Part shown: positions 1 to 9,697 of the stretch, piece by piece | How the letters are laid out: each line of letters opens with the position of its first letter | How positions within the stretch are numbered: position 1 is the first letter of the stretch | Assembly: GCF_030317105.1 (NCBI RefSeq) | Contig: NZ_JASZYG010000002.1 | Span: forward strand, 682,001 to 746,000 | Source: Variovorax brevis | GTDB taxonomy: Bacteria > Pseudomonadota > Gammaproteobacteria > Burkholderiales > Burkholderiaceae_C | Direction of reading: 5' to 3' | DNA: 64,000 bases | Made by a program: the position numbers and the translations under genes | The notes under the pieces: generated by a model | What the model was told of the DNA's origin: nothing | Seen by the model: the letters and a program-made list of their open reading frames with translations, nothing else | The model's database searches: none

Positions 1-530
1 TGCAGTACTGCAACGATGTGGCGGTGACGGCCATCACGAGTTGTACGTCCTCGTTGACGACGTACAACATCACGCCGGGCACGACAGCGAACGAATGGCG
101 CATCACCAACTCGGCCAATGCTGCAGACACCGGCCAGTTCGCCATCGCCATGGTGGGTGGTGAAAAGGTGTACCTGTTGGCCGGTGGCATGCCTGCAGGC
201 GGATCGCCCGGTGAGACGGTGTTCCGGATCGGGGTCGTGCATTCGGCAGCGTGGCCGGCATCGACGGCGCAGGGCGCCGACAGCAATGGCGCCTGGGGAA
301 GCTTGAACATCGACGCATCAAGCTATGTGACGAACTTCGTGCGCCCCGACGGCAGCAATGGCTCACAAAGCCTCCCGCTGAAATTTCCGGGCATTGGCGA
401 TATCAAGCTGGGCCTGGCAATTCCCGACGCAGGCACCGGCGGCTATTGGGTCGTGCGAAACAAGAAACTGGTCGCTGTGGCGGGCGCGGGTGCTTTTGCC
501 GGCTACATGCAGATCGGCCTGGTGAACTGA
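1..530 (+). CDS. C-terminal part of an unrecognised protein (5' end outside window)
   Basis: The reading frame is already open at the left edge, before the first possible start (GTG at 18), so the true start most likely lies upstream. About 175 residues are visible, rich in Gly, Ala, Ser and Thr, with two Cys near the beginning and no membrane segment. The composition suits a secreted or surface beta-rich domain, but I do not recognise a family. A strong hairpin terminator follows the stop. It could be the end of a much larger extracellular protein or a stand-alone one; the sequence here does not decide. Confidence 0.55.
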   Translation, partial: QYCNDVAVTAITSCTSSLTTYNITPGTTANEWRITNSANAADTGQFAIAMVGGEKVYLLAGGMPAGGSPGETVFRIGVVHSAAWPASTAQGADSNGAWGSLNIDASSYVTNFVRPDGSNGSQSLPLKFPGIGDIKLGLAIPDAGTGGYWVVRNKKLVAVAGAGAFAGYMQIGLVN

Positions 531-552
531 AGCGCGCGAATCGCTTTCAGGC

Positions 553-588
553 GGCCGCAGTCCCGGTGCCGGGGCTGCGGTCTTTTTC
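553..588 (+). terminator. Rho-independent terminator
   Basis: A GC-rich hairpin pairs CCGCAG (555-560) with CTGCGG (575-580), with an inner CCGG/CCGG pairing, and is followed by a T-rich run. It sits 20 bases after the first gene's stop and before the serine hydrolase start. Confidence 0.75.
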
Positions 589-636
589 TTGCGCGAACCG
601 CCTTGGCGCGAAAGAATGATCCGCTCTGGAGGCCTC

Positions 637-1845
637 ATGCCGAGCAAGCAACCCCTCAATGCGTCGCGCGTCGCGCAACTGCACGATGCGATGCGCCAGC
701 ATGTCGAACGCGGCGACATCCCCGGCATCGTGACGCTTGTCGCGCGCGGCGATGACGTGCATGTCAATGCCGTCGGCACCCTGACGATCGATGGCAAGGC
801 GCCGATACGCCGCGACACCATCTTCCGCGTCGCATCGATCACCAAGCCCATCGCCGCGGCTGCCGCAATGATGCTGGTCGACGACGGTAAGCTCCGCCTC
901 GAAGATGCCATCGAACCGTGGTTGCCGGAGCTGGCGAATCGCAAGGTGCTGCGCAGCATCGAATCGCCGCTCGACGACACCGTGGCTGCAAAGCGCGCGA
1001 TCTCCGTTCGTGACGTGCTGACCTACTGCTTCGGCTTCGGCAGCGTCATGGCCATGCCGGGCACTCACCCCATTCAGCAACCGATTGCAGAAGGGCATCT
1101 GGGTGGTGATGGCCCACCGCAGCCGGCGCTGACGCCCGCAACGGATGAATGGATGCGCAGGCTGGGCGATTTGCCGCTGATGTACCAGCCCGGCGAGCGC
1201 TGGGCCTACAACACAGGTGGCGACGTGCTCGGCGTGCTGATCGCGCGCGTGGCCGGGCAATCCTTCGGGGACTTCCTGCGCGAGAGGATGTTCGGTCCGC
1301 TCGGCATGAAAGACACGGCGTTCAGCGTGCCCGCGTCCAGTCTCGATCGGCTGCCCGGCTGCTATGCCTTCAACCACGCGAGCCAGAAGCTGGAAGTGTT
1401 CGACAACGCATCGGCCGCCAGCGACTACAGCCGACCACCTGCCTTCGAATCGGGTGCAGGCGGGCTGGTGTCGACCGTTGACGACTACTTCGCCTTCAGC
1501 AGGATGATGCTGGACAAAGGCATGCACAAGGGCGTGCGACTCTTGTCAGAAGCGTCGGTCGAAGCGATGACGCGCGACCAGCTCACACCCGTGCAGCGGC
1601 AAGGCACAGAGATCTTCTTCGGCGATCACAGCAGTTGGGGCCTCGGAATGGGCGTCAACATCCGTCAGTCGCTGCCGTGGACGGTGCCCGGCCGCTTCGG
1701 CTGGGACGGCGGGTTCGACACCTCGGCCTGGTCCGATCCGGCGAATGATTTCATCGGCATCCTGCTCACGCAACGGCTCATGGATTCGCCCGCGCCGCCG
1801 GCCGTGTTCACCGACTTCTGGACGCACGCTTACCGCGCCCTTTGA
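637..1845 (+). CDS. Serine hydrolase of the class C beta-lactamase/EstB esterase family
   Basis: This 402-residue protein belongs to the beta-lactamase-like serine hydrolases (PF00144). The nucleophile motif is S67-I-T-K70. The general-base Tyr is Y191 in a YNT context rather than the YSN of true class C enzymes, and a GWDGG stretch follows near the C-terminus. This pattern fits EstB-type esterases or lactone/amide hydrolases better than a resistance beta-lactamase. There is no signal peptide, so it is probably cytoplasmic. The ATG at 637 was chosen because GGAGG lies four bases upstream; the frame is open 16 codons further up. Its 3' end overlaps convergent tagI by 38 bases. The physiological substrate is unknown. 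Confidence 0.85.
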   Translation: MPSKQPLNASRVAQLHDAMRQHVERGDIPGIVTLVARGDDVHVNAVGTLTIDGKAPIRRDTIFRVASITKPIAAAAAMMLVDDGKLRLEDAIEPWLPELANRKVLRSIESPLDDTVAAKRAISVRDVLTYCFGFGSVMAMPGTHPIQQPIAEGHLGGDGPPQPALTPATDEWMRRLGDLPLMYQPGERWAYNTGGDVLGVLIARVAGQSFGDFLRERMFGPLGMKDTAFSVPASSLDRLPGCYAFNHASQKLEVFDNASAASDYSRPPAFESGAGGLVSTVDDYFAFSRMMLDKGMHKGVRLLSEASVEAMTRDQLTPVQRQGTEIFFGDHSSWGLGMGVNIRQSLPWTVPGRFGWDGGFDTSAWSDPANDFIGILLTQRLMDSPAPPAVFTDFWTHAYRAL

Positions 1846-2404
1846 CCTGTTCGCGGCGGAAGCATTCGAGGCTGTGGTCGTTGACGATGCCCACCGCCTG
1901 CATCCACGCATAGACGATCACCGGCCCGACGAACTTGAAGCCGCGGCGCTTCAGTTCCTTCGAGATTTGCTCGGACAAAGGCGATGAGGCGACGAAGCCG
2001 TCGCCGTCTCCGGTGATGACCTTTCCGTCGGTGAACGACCAGCAGAAGTCGCTGAAGTCTTCACCGCGATCGGCCATCTCGCAATAGATGCGTGCGCCCT
2101 GAATGGTGGACTGGATCTTGGCGCGCGAGCGGACGATGCCGGGGTTGTCGAGCAGGCGAAGAACGTCCTTCTCGCCGAAGCGCGCCACCTTGACGGGGTC
2201 GAAACCCTCAAAGGCTTCCCGGAAGGCGTCGCGCTTGCGCAGGATGGTGCTCCACGACAGCCCGGCCTGGAAGCCGTCGAGCATCAGCTTTTCCCACAGC
2301 GCGCGCGAGTCGTACTCGGGCACACCCCATTCTTCGTCGTGGTAGGCAATCATCATCAGGTCGCTGCCGGCCCAAAAGCAGCGCTGGTGTTCGGTATGGC
2401 TCAT
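1808..2404 (-). CDS. tagI: DNA-3-methyladenine glycosylase I
   Basis: This base-excision repair enzyme removes 3-methyladenine from alkylated DNA. The 198 residues match TagI along their length, including YHDEEWGVPE near the N-terminus, the QAGLSW helix-hairpin-helix region and the RRGFKFVG motif. The four zinc ligands of the family are all present as C9, H22, H177 and C181. The base-contacting Glu of E. coli TagI is replaced by Asp (D43), a conservative change. A good Shine-Dalgarno (AGAAGGAAG) precedes the chosen ATG. The same frame stays open about 310 codons further upstream, but that is antisense to the K+ channel gene and was not used. Confidence 0.95.
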   Translation of the reverse strand: MSHTEHQRCFWAGSDLMMIAYHDEEWGVPEYDSRALWEKLMLDGFQAGLSWSTILRKRDAFREAFEGFDPVKVARFGEKDVLRLLDNPGIVRSRAKIQSTIQGARIYCEMADRGEDFSDFCWSFTDGKVITGDGDGFVASSPLSEQISKELKRRGFKFVGPVIVYAWMQAVGIVNDHSLECFRREQVKGRGKRASRSR

Positions 2405-2458
2405 GATGGCTTCCTTCTCATTTTCTTTTCTTGTGCGGCACCAGTGTCGCGCAATACC

Positions 2459-3355
2459 ATGCCGCCCATGCCCGCGAACCCAAGCCCGCAAGCCAGGGAC
2501 CAGGAACGCCTGGGTCGTCCCGACGCGGGCTGGCGGCTGCGCCTGTACACCATCATCTTCGAAGCGGACACGCGGGCGGGCCGACTTTTCGACGTCGCGC
2601 TGCTCGTGTTCATCCTGGCCAGCGTGGCCGTCGTGGTCATGGACAGCCTGCCTTCCGTCGATGCGAAATACGACTCCGTCTTCAGGGTGCTGGAATGGAT
2701 CTTCACGCTCGCTTTCACGGCCGAGTACATCGCAAGGCTCTCGTGTGTGCGCAAGCCCCTTCGCTATGCGCTGAGCGGCTACGGCATCATCGACCTGCTG
2801 GCCGTGCTGCCGAGCTACCTGGCCATTCTGGTTCCGGGGATGTCGGCGCTCATCGATGTGCGGGTGCTGCGCCTCTTGCGGGTGTTCCGGATCTTCAAGC
2901 TCAGCGAGTACGTGACCGAGTTCGGCGCATTGGGGCAGGCGCTCTACGCGTCGCGGCGCAAGATTCTGGTGTTCGTGACCTTCGTGGCACTGGTCGTGGT
3001 GGTCATGGGCACGCTGATGTACGTGGTCGAAGGGCCGGAGAACGGCTACACGAGCATTCCGGTTGGCATCTATTGGGCCATCACGACCATGACCACGGTG
3101 GGCTTCGGCGACATCACGCCGCATACCGTGCTCGGGCGGGTGATTGCCTCGGCCATGATGCTGCTGGGCTGGGGCACGCTCGCCGTGCCGACCGGCATCG
3201 TCAGTGCGGAATTCACCGCGCAGAAGCAGCGGGAGTCCACGACCCGCACCTGCCATGAGTGCCTGAGCGAAGGGCATTCTTCGCGGGCCTTGTTTTGCAG
3301 CGACTGCGGCGCCAGGCTGCCGCCGTATCAGCACGAAGCGGCGGACGCCGGCTGA
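2459..3355 (+). CDS. Voltage-gated potassium channel (Kv-like) with C-terminal zinc ribbon
   Basis: This 298-residue inner-membrane protein has six transmembrane segments. S4 carries Arg at every third position (R135, R138, R141, R144), and the pore has the selectivity filter TTVGFGD (212-218), as in voltage-gated K+ channels. After S6 there is a short tail with C265-x2-C268 and C280-x2-C283, a zinc-ribbon pattern. It is divergent from tagI with only 54 bases between starts, so the promoters overlap. The Shine-Dalgarno is weak, and ATG 2468 is an equally possible start. Ion selectivity follows from the family; the role of the ribbon is unknown. Confidence 0.88.
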   Translation: MPPMPANPSPQARDQERLGRPDAGWRLRLYTIIFEADTRAGRLFDVALLVFILASVAVVVMDSLPSVDAKYDSVFRVLEWIFTLAFTAEYIARLSCVRKPLRYALSGYGIIDLLAVLPSYLAILVPGMSALIDVRVLRLLRVFRIFKLSEYVTEFGALGQALYASRRKILVFVTFVALVVVVMGTLMYVVEGPENGYTSIPVGIYWAITTMTTVGFGDITPHTVLGRVIASAMMLLGWGTLAVPTGIVSAEFTAQKQRESTTRTCHECLSEGHSSRALFCSDCGARLPPYQHEAADAG

Positions 3356-3367
3356 GCTGCGCGGAAT

Positions 3368-3808
3368 TCAGTCGTCTTCCAGGCGAAAGAGACTGGTCGC
3401 GACCAAGTCCAGCACCATCGCATCGTTCTGGTTGAAAAGCAGCCAGCGCCATTCAAGGATGCCCAGCGTGCGCTTGCTCGCGGAGCGGCGCACGGCGATG
3501 ACTTCCGCGCGCAGTCGAAGTGAATCGCCGGGACGCACCGGGTTGGGCCACTTCAGGTATTGCAGGCCCGGCGACGCAAAGGATTCGGAGTCGGCAAGAG
3601 CCTTGTCGGCCACGAGCCGCATTGCGATGCCGCAGGTCTGCCAGCCGCTGGCGATGAGGCCGCCGAACAGGCCTTGCGCCGCGGCCTCGGGATCGGTGTG
3701 GAACCACTGCGGGTCGTAGTCTTTCGCAAAGGCGAGGATCTCTTGCTGACTGACCTCGCGAGGGCCTGCTTCGATGATCTGCCCGACATGAAACTCCGCG
3801 AATTTCAT
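3368..3808 (-). CDS. MaoC-family (hot-dog fold) hydratase-like protein
   Basis: This 146-residue single hot-dog domain protein has the hydratase 2 active-site pattern, with D32 and H37 in a DYDPQWFH context. MaoC proteins hydrate enoyl-CoA thioesters or act on related acyl-CoAs. It lies 10 bases downstream of boxA on the same strand, so it is very likely the last gene of the box operon. It may process a CoA-bound intermediate after ring cleavage, but that is inferred from position alone; it is not one of the standard box genes. Confidence 0.82.
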   Translation of the reverse strand: MKFAEFHVGQIIEAGPREVSQQEILAFAKDYDPQWFHTDPEAAAQGLFGGLIASGWQTCGIAMRLVADKALADSESFASPGLQYLKWPNPVRPGDSLRLRAEVIAVRRSASKRTLGILEWRWLLFNQNDAMVLDLVATSLFRLEDD

Positions 3809-3818
3809 GCGGCGGCGG

Positions 3819-5108
3819 TCAATAGGTTTCGAGGTGCAGGCGGCCCTCGCGCTTGAGGCCCGCGCCCACCGTGTCCCAGTCCAGTCCGGCTTCCGTGGCG
3901 ACGTCGCGCAGCGCGAGCACGACGCCTTCTTCCATGCTCTTGAGCCCGCAGACGTAGAAGTGCGTCTGCCCGTCCTTGAGCAGTTCGGCCAGGTCGGCGG
4001 CGCGCTCGCGCATCAGGTCCTGCACGTAGCGCTTGGGCTGGCCCACGTTGCGCGAAAAGGCGAAGTTGATGTCGATGAAGTCCTTGGGCAGGTTCTGCAG
4101 CGGGCCGAAATAGGGCAGTTCCTGCTGCGTGCGGGCGCCGAAAAACAGCATCAGCTTGCCGCCTTCGAACTTGCCGCTCTTGCGTAGCCGGCGCCGCCAT
4201 TCAGTCATCGCGCGCATCGGCGCGCTGCCGGTGCCGGTGCAGATCATCACGATGTGCGACTTCGGGTGGTTGGGCATCAGGAAGGACGCGCCAAAGGGGC
4301 CGATGACCTGCACCTTGTCACCCACCTGCAGGTCGCAGACGTAGTTGGACGCCACGCCGCGCACCGGCTTGCCGTTGTAGTCGGAGGTCACGCGCTTCAC
4401 TGTGAGCGCGATGTTGTTGTAACCGGGCCGCTCGCCGTTGCGCGGGCTGGCGATCGAATACTGGCGTGCGAAATGCGGCTTGCCGTTGGCGTCCGTGCCG
4501 GGCGGAATCACGCCGATCGACTGGCCTTCCAGCACCGGGAAGGGCATGGTGCCGAAGTCGAGCACGATGTGGTGCGTCTGGTTCTCGAAGCCAGCTTCGG
4601 TGCAGTTGAAGTTGCCGACGACGGTCGCGGTGGTCGGCGCCTTGGGCGGATAGAGATTGGTGTACGCGTGCGCGGCCGACCAGGGCGGCGTGGTGGCGCC
4701 GTATTGCGCGGAATTGAAAGCGACCGTGCCGGGTTCCGGCTCCACTTGTTCGGCGGCCGCGGCGGCTGCGGCCTGCGGGCCGGCTTCTTCTTCGGGCGAA
4801 GGGCCGACGCCTTCGGCCTCGAGTTGTTCGGGCGTGAGTTCGGGCGGCAGTTCATCCCACGTCAGCTGCTCTTCGATGGAATAGGCCTTGATCGACGGCA
4901 TGGTGCGCCAGTTGTCGATCGAGCCCGTGGGGCAGGGCGAGATGCAGGCCATGCAACCATTGCACACATCGGCGCGTACCACGTAGTTGCGGTCGTCGTG
5001 CGTGATCGCGTTGACGGGGCAGGTCGCCTCGCAGGTGTTGCAGCGGATGCAGATTTCGGGGTCGATCAGGTGTTGCTTGATCACCGCGACGTTGACGGCC
5101 ATGTCCAT
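3819..5108 (-). CDS. boxA: Benzoyl-CoA oxygenase, reductase component BoxA
   Basis: BoxA passes electrons from NADPH through FAD and iron-sulfur clusters to BoxB for 2,3-epoxidation of benzoyl-CoA. The N-terminus carries two [4Fe-4S] motifs (C20, C23, C26, C30 and C49, C52, C55, C59). A linker rich in Ala, Pro and Glu leads to a ferredoxin-NADP+ reductase-like C-terminal half, with an [13 protein letters not shown] flavin motif and an [13 protein letters not shown] nucleotide motif. The predicted 429 residues suit the family. The start was set at the ATG preceded by AAGGAG; a longer in-frame ORF reaches into the adjacent inverted repeat. It sits between boxB and the maoC-like gene in one operon. 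Confidence 0.95.
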   Translation of the reverse strand: MDMAVNVAVIKQHLIDPEICIRCNTCEATCPVNAITHDDRNYVVRADVCNGCMACISPCPTGSIDNWRTMPSIKAYSIEEQLTWDELPPELTPEQLEAEGVGPSPEEEAGPQAAAAAAAEQVEPEPGTVAFNSAQYGATTPPWSAAHAYTNLYPPKAPTTATVVGNFNCTEAGFENQTHHIVLDFGTMPFPVLEGQSIGVIPPGTDANGKPHFARQYSIASPRNGERPGYNNIALTVKRVTSDYNGKPVRGVASNYVCDLQVGDKVQVIGPFGASFLMPNHPKSHIVMICTGTGSAPMRAMTEWRRRLRKSGKFEGGKLMLFFGARTQQELPYFGPLQNLPKDFIDINFAFSRNVGQPKRYVQDLMRERAADLAELLKDGQTHFYVCGLKSMEEGVVLALRDVATEAGLDWDTVGAGLKREGRLHLETY

Positions 5109-5135
5109 GTTTTTATCTCCTTGAGCCCTTCTTGA

Positions 5136-5230
5136 GCCCTCCCCTCCCGGGGGAGGGTTGGGTGGGGGCAAGCGACGTTGATCGTGGGTACGCCGCTGCC
5201 CCCATCCCAGCCTTCCCCCGGAGGGGAAGG
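5136..5230. repeat. Intergenic inverted repeat between boxB and boxA
   Basis: Two C/G-rich arms of about 33 bases (5136-5169 and 5198-5230) are imperfect reverse complements, each containing a CCCTCC/GGAGGG core, separated by about 28 bases. The composition resembles the better-matched element at 11768-11886, so both may belong to one dispersed family. In the RNA it would form a large stem between two operon genes. Confidence 0.6.
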
Positions 5231-5241
5231 AGTAACTCCAA

Positions 5242-6669
<1,428 letters not shown>

Positions 6670-6759
6670 CGTGCTTCCTCTTCTGATTGATTTGTCGACC
6701 CAGGGATTTCCGGGATTGTTCGTGGAACACCGCGGAATCGGCTTTGCCGGGCCGCTGGT

Positions 6760-6825
6760 GTTGCCCCCGGTGAGGGGGTTGGCGAAGCGACACGAAGTGC
6801 GCGATGCCTGGGGGAGAGCAACATG
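6760..6825. repeat. Intergenic repeat-like element between boxC and boxB
   Basis: An imperfect palindrome starts GTTG-CCCCC and ends GGGGG-AGAG-CAAC. Its centre contains GCGAAGCG and CACGAAGTGCGCG, which can fold back on themselves. This style of element resembles dispersed intergenic repeats known from Comamonadaceae genomes (recollection, not a search). It accounts for almost half of the 157-base gap. Confidence 0.5.
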
Positions 6826-6826
6826 A

Positions 6827-8497
6827 CTAGACGCGATTCAGGTCGAAGCCGGCTTTCTCGCCCGTGCCATAGACCTTGAGCGCCCCCTTTTCACCAACAG
6901 CGTTCGGGCGGTTGAAGATCCAGTTCTGCCAAGCAGTCAGGCGGCCGAAGATGCGGGTCGCCATGTTTTCCTTGCTGGCGAAGCGCAGGTTGGCTTCAAG
7001 GCCGGTGAGGGCGTCGGGCGACATGGCGGCGCGTTCTTCGATGGCGATGCGGATTTCGTCGTCCCAGTCGATGTCGTCGGGCGCGGCGGTGACCAGGCCG
7101 AGCTTCAGCGCTTCGTCGGCGTCCAGCGACTTGCCGGCTGCGCCACGTGCGGCTTCGAGCGGCGCCGACTCTTCGTAGAAGCGGCGTTGCAGGCGGCTCT
7201 GGTCATTGACCATCGGGAAGAAACCGAAGTTGAACTCGTTGAGCGCGAGCTTCGGCGTGCGCTCGGGTTCGTCGGGCAGCGCGAGCATGTAGGTGCGGTC
7301 GGCGGCGAAGGCGATCTCGGCCAGCGTGCCGGCGAAGCATGAGCCGGCTTCAACCAGCGCGAAGAGGCTGCGCGAAGAAACGTCCAGCCGCGCCAGCGTG
7401 CGGCGCAGCGCGCCGATGGTTTCGCGCACCAGCCAGTGGTCCTTGTTGGCCAGCATCGTTGCGTCGCTGGCCAGCACGGCCTGCGCGTCGCCTTCAGTCT
7501 TGAGCAGCCACGTGCCGATGTCGAGTTCGTTGGTGCGCAGGTTGAGGATGGCGTCGTCGAACTGGCGGCACATGGCGAGCGGCCACCAAGACGCGCCTGC
7601 GGCTTCGATGCCGGCGATGTCCGTGGGCTGCGCTCCGGTGGGCGACTTCACGGTGAGAGTGGCAGTGCGGCGGGCGCGGTCGATCTGCACCGTCACGTGT
7701 TCGTAGCGGATGCTGTCGGCGCCGTCTTCGCGTTCGAGGCGTGTCAGGCTCACGCTCTTGGCAGACGCGGGACGCAGGCTCTTCGATGCGAGCTGTGCCG
7801 CACGCTCCTGCGCGGCCGCCGCAAATTGCGCCGGCTTCGCAATCGCATCCACCAGACGCCACTCGACCGCACGCTGGCCGCGCACGCCTTCGACGCTGGT
7901 GCAGAAGATGTCGGCCAGGTCATGCCGCACATGGCGCTTGTCCGTCACCCGGGTCAGGCCGCCGGTGCCGGGCAGCACGCCCAGCAACGGCACTTCGGGC
8001 AGAGACACGGAGGAAGAGCGGTCATCCACCAACAGGATTTCGTCGCAGGCCAGCGCCAGCTCATAGCCGCCACCGGCGCAGGCACCGTTCACGGCAGCCA
8101 GGAACTTCAGCCCCGAGTGCTTCGACGTGTCTTCGATGCCATTGCGCGTCTCGTTCGTGAACTTGCAGAAGTTGACCTTCCAGGCGTGGCTGGAGACGCC
8201 CAGCATGAAGATGTTGGCGCCCGAACAGAAGATGCGGTCCTTGCCGCTGGTCACGATGACCGACTGCACCTGCGGATGCTCGAAGCGCACGCGGTTGAGC
8301 GCGTCGTTCAGCTCGATGTCCACGCCCAGGTCGTAGCTGTTGAGCTTGAGCTTGTAGCCGGGCCGAATGCCGCCGTCTTCCGCGATGTCCAGCGAGAGGC
8401 GCGCGACGTTGCCTTCGACGCTGAGCTTCCAGTGGCGGTACTGCGTCGGATCGATGCGGTAGTCGACGCGTGCGGGGTAGGCGGCGGTGTCGGTCAT
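6827..8497 (-). CDS. boxC: 2,3-epoxybenzoyl-CoA dihydrolase BoxC
   Basis: BoxC opens the ring of 2,3-epoxybenzoyl-CoA hydrolytically, releasing formate and giving 3,4-dehydroadipyl-CoA semialdehyde. The 556-residue protein contains two crotonase-type halves. The first shows an NGACAGGGYELALACDEI oxyanion-hole stretch, and the second is a more divergent copy, as is typical of BoxC. The ATG chosen is preceded by CAGGAGACC; the frame extends 27 codons upstream into the operator region. It is the first structural gene after boxR, with the putative BoxR operator directly upstream. Confidence 0.96.
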   Translation of the reverse strand: MTDTAAYPARVDYRIDPTQYRHWKLSVEGNVARLSLDIAEDGGIRPGYKLKLNSYDLGVDIELNDALNRVRFEHPQVQSVIVTSGKDRIFCSGANIFMLGVSSHAWKVNFCKFTNETRNGIEDTSKHSGLKFLAAVNGACAGGGYELALACDEILLVDDRSSSVSLPEVPLLGVLPGTGGLTRVTDKRHVRHDLADIFCTSVEGVRGQRAVEWRLVDAIAKPAQFAAAAQERAAQLASKSLRPASAKSVSLTRLEREDGADSIRYEHVTVQIDRARRTATLTVKSPTGAQPTDIAGIEAAGASWWPLAMCRQFDDAILNLRTNELDIGTWLLKTEGDAQAVLASDATMLANKDHWLVRETIGALRRTLARLDVSSRSLFALVEAGSCFAGTLAEIAFAADRTYMLALPDEPERTPKLALNEFNFGFFPMVNDQSRLQRRFYEESAPLEAARGAAGKSLDADEALKLGLVTAAPDDIDWDDEIRIAIEERAAMSPDALTGLEANLRFASKENMATRIFGRLTAWQNWIFNRPNAVGEKGALKVYGTGEKAGFDLNRV

Positions 8498-8546
8498 GTC
8501 GGGGTCTCCTGTTGGAAGAATAATGCAAGTTGCTGGCGGCGTGACA

Positions 8547-8578
8547 TGCATCATTATGCATGTTGACGTGCGCGTCAA
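8547..8578 (-). promoter_or_regulatory. box operon promoter with TGCA-N6-TGCA operator
   Basis: Read on the minus strand, TTGACG (8578-8573) is followed after 16 bases by TAATGA (8556-8551), a plausible -35/-10 pair for boxC. The -10-like hexamer is exactly the N6 of TGCA-N6-TGCA (8547-8560), the site format known for BzdR/BoxR-type repressors. A repressor bound there would block the promoter. The promoter and its control are inferred; the motif itself is seen. Confidence 0.7.
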
Positions 8579-8603
8579 GCCCTTGGACGAAAGTTTTCGG
8601 GTT

Positions 8604-9539
8604 TCAGGCGGTCTGGCTGATTCGTTCGTGCACCGCCGTTCGCAAAGCCTGGAAACTCGCCGCCAGGTCGCGGCCCGAGGTGTCGACCGTGAGATCGGCC
8701 TTCGAATAGAAAGCAGCGCGCCCGCTCAGGATGCGGCGCAGGTCTTCCATGGCCTCCTTGCTGGCGGCCATCGGGCGGGTGTCGCCTTGCGCGGCGACGC
8801 GGCCCATGTGTTCTTCCGGCGCGGCCTGCAGCCAGACGGTCGTGCAGTGCGCGAGCAGCTGGTTGAAAGTTGCCGGGTCCGAGACGATGCCGCCCGGCGT
8901 GGCGATGACGGCCTCGCTGTAGATCTGCACGGTTTCTTCCAGCGCGCGGCGTTCGTAGCGGCGGTAGGCGTTGGTGCCGTAGAGGTCGTGGATCTCGCGC
9001 ACGCTGCAACCCGCGAACTTCTCGATCTCGCGGCTCAACTCGACGAAGGGCACTTCGAGGTCGTCCGCGAGCATCTGGCCCAGAGTGGATTTGCCCGCGC
9101 CGCGCAGGCCCACGAGGGCGATGCGGCGGCTGCGTGCCGGGTCGCTGCTGGCGGTGCCCAGCAGTTCGCCCAAGGCGATGCGCGCCCGGCGCAAATCCGC
9201 CTCGCCACGCCCTTCGAGCAGTTCGCGGATCAGCAGCCATTCGGGCGAGACGGTGGTTACGTCGCCCACCAGTTCGGCCAGCGAGCACTGCAGGGCACCG
9301 GCCACTTGTTGCAGCACCAGGATCGACGCATTGCCGATGCCGTATTCCAGGTTGGCAAGGTGGCGCTCCGACACGGCGGCTGCCTGCGCCACGGCCTTGC
9401 GCGTCAGGCCGCGCCGTGCGCGCAGGTTGCGAACGCGTTCGCCCAGCGACACCAGCAGGGGGTTCTTGGCTTCCTCCGCGGGCTCGGCCACTTCGGCGGT
9501 GGGGGCGGTGAGCAAGTTGTCGTCGATTCGCTCGTTCAT
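8604..9539 (-). CDS. boxR: Benzoyl-CoA-responsive transcriptional regulator BoxR
   Basis: This 311-residue regulator of the BzdR/BoxR type has an XRE-like helix-turn-helix (about residues 28-90) fused to a shikimate-kinase-like domain with a Walker A motif GLRGAGKST (144-152). In characterised homologues benzoyl-CoA binds the C-terminal domain and releases repression of box genes. It stands between the two arms: the gene is co-directional with boxC, 106 bases upstream of it, and divergent from the DUF4863-bclA arm. TGCA-type motifs lie in both flanking intergenic regions, consistent with control of both arms and of itself. Confidence 0.94.
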   Translation of the reverse strand: MNERIDDNLLTAPTAEVAEPAEEAKNPLLVSLGERVRNLRARRGLTRKAVAQAAAVSERHLANLEYGIGNASILVLQQVAGALQCSLAELVGDVTTVSPEWLLIRELLEGRGEADLRRARIALGELLGTASSDPARSRRIALVGLRGAGKSTLGQMLADDLEVPFVELSREIEKFAGCSVREIHDLYGTNAYRRYERRALEETVQIYSEAVIATPGGIVSDPATFNQLLAHCTTVWLQAAPEEHMGRVAAQGDTRPMAASKEAMEDLRRILSGRAAFYSKADLTVDTSGRDLAASFQALRTAVHERISQTA

Positions 9540-9585
9540 TGGCGCTTTCGTTCTCTGGCCGGTTCCTCAGGGTAAATACCCGCCA

Positions 9586-9627
9586 TGCACTATATTGCTT
9601 GACACCTATTGTCTCGATGTTTATGGT
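9586..9627 (+). promoter_or_regulatory. Candidate promoter for the benzoate activation/uptake arm, with partial BoxR-like site
   Basis: TTGACA (9599-9604), a 17-base spacer and TATGGT (9622-9627) form a good sigma-70-type promoter reading toward the DUF4863 gene. Overlapping the -35 is TGCA-CTATAT-TGCT (9586-9599), one base away from the TGCA-N6-TGCA operator format. The promoter is predicted by eye only; no mapped start is available. Confidence 0.6.
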
Positions 9628-9697
9628 TCGAGCACAGGCAAGATACTGCACGCAGGCAATTGTCGCAAGTTCGAACGCAAGCGAAATCCCACGAACC

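Noticed and set aside
2405..3334. A 310-codon upstream extension of the tagI frame
   Set aside because: It is antisense to the K+ channel gene, His/Arg-rich and unlike TagI; the ribosome site supports the short start.
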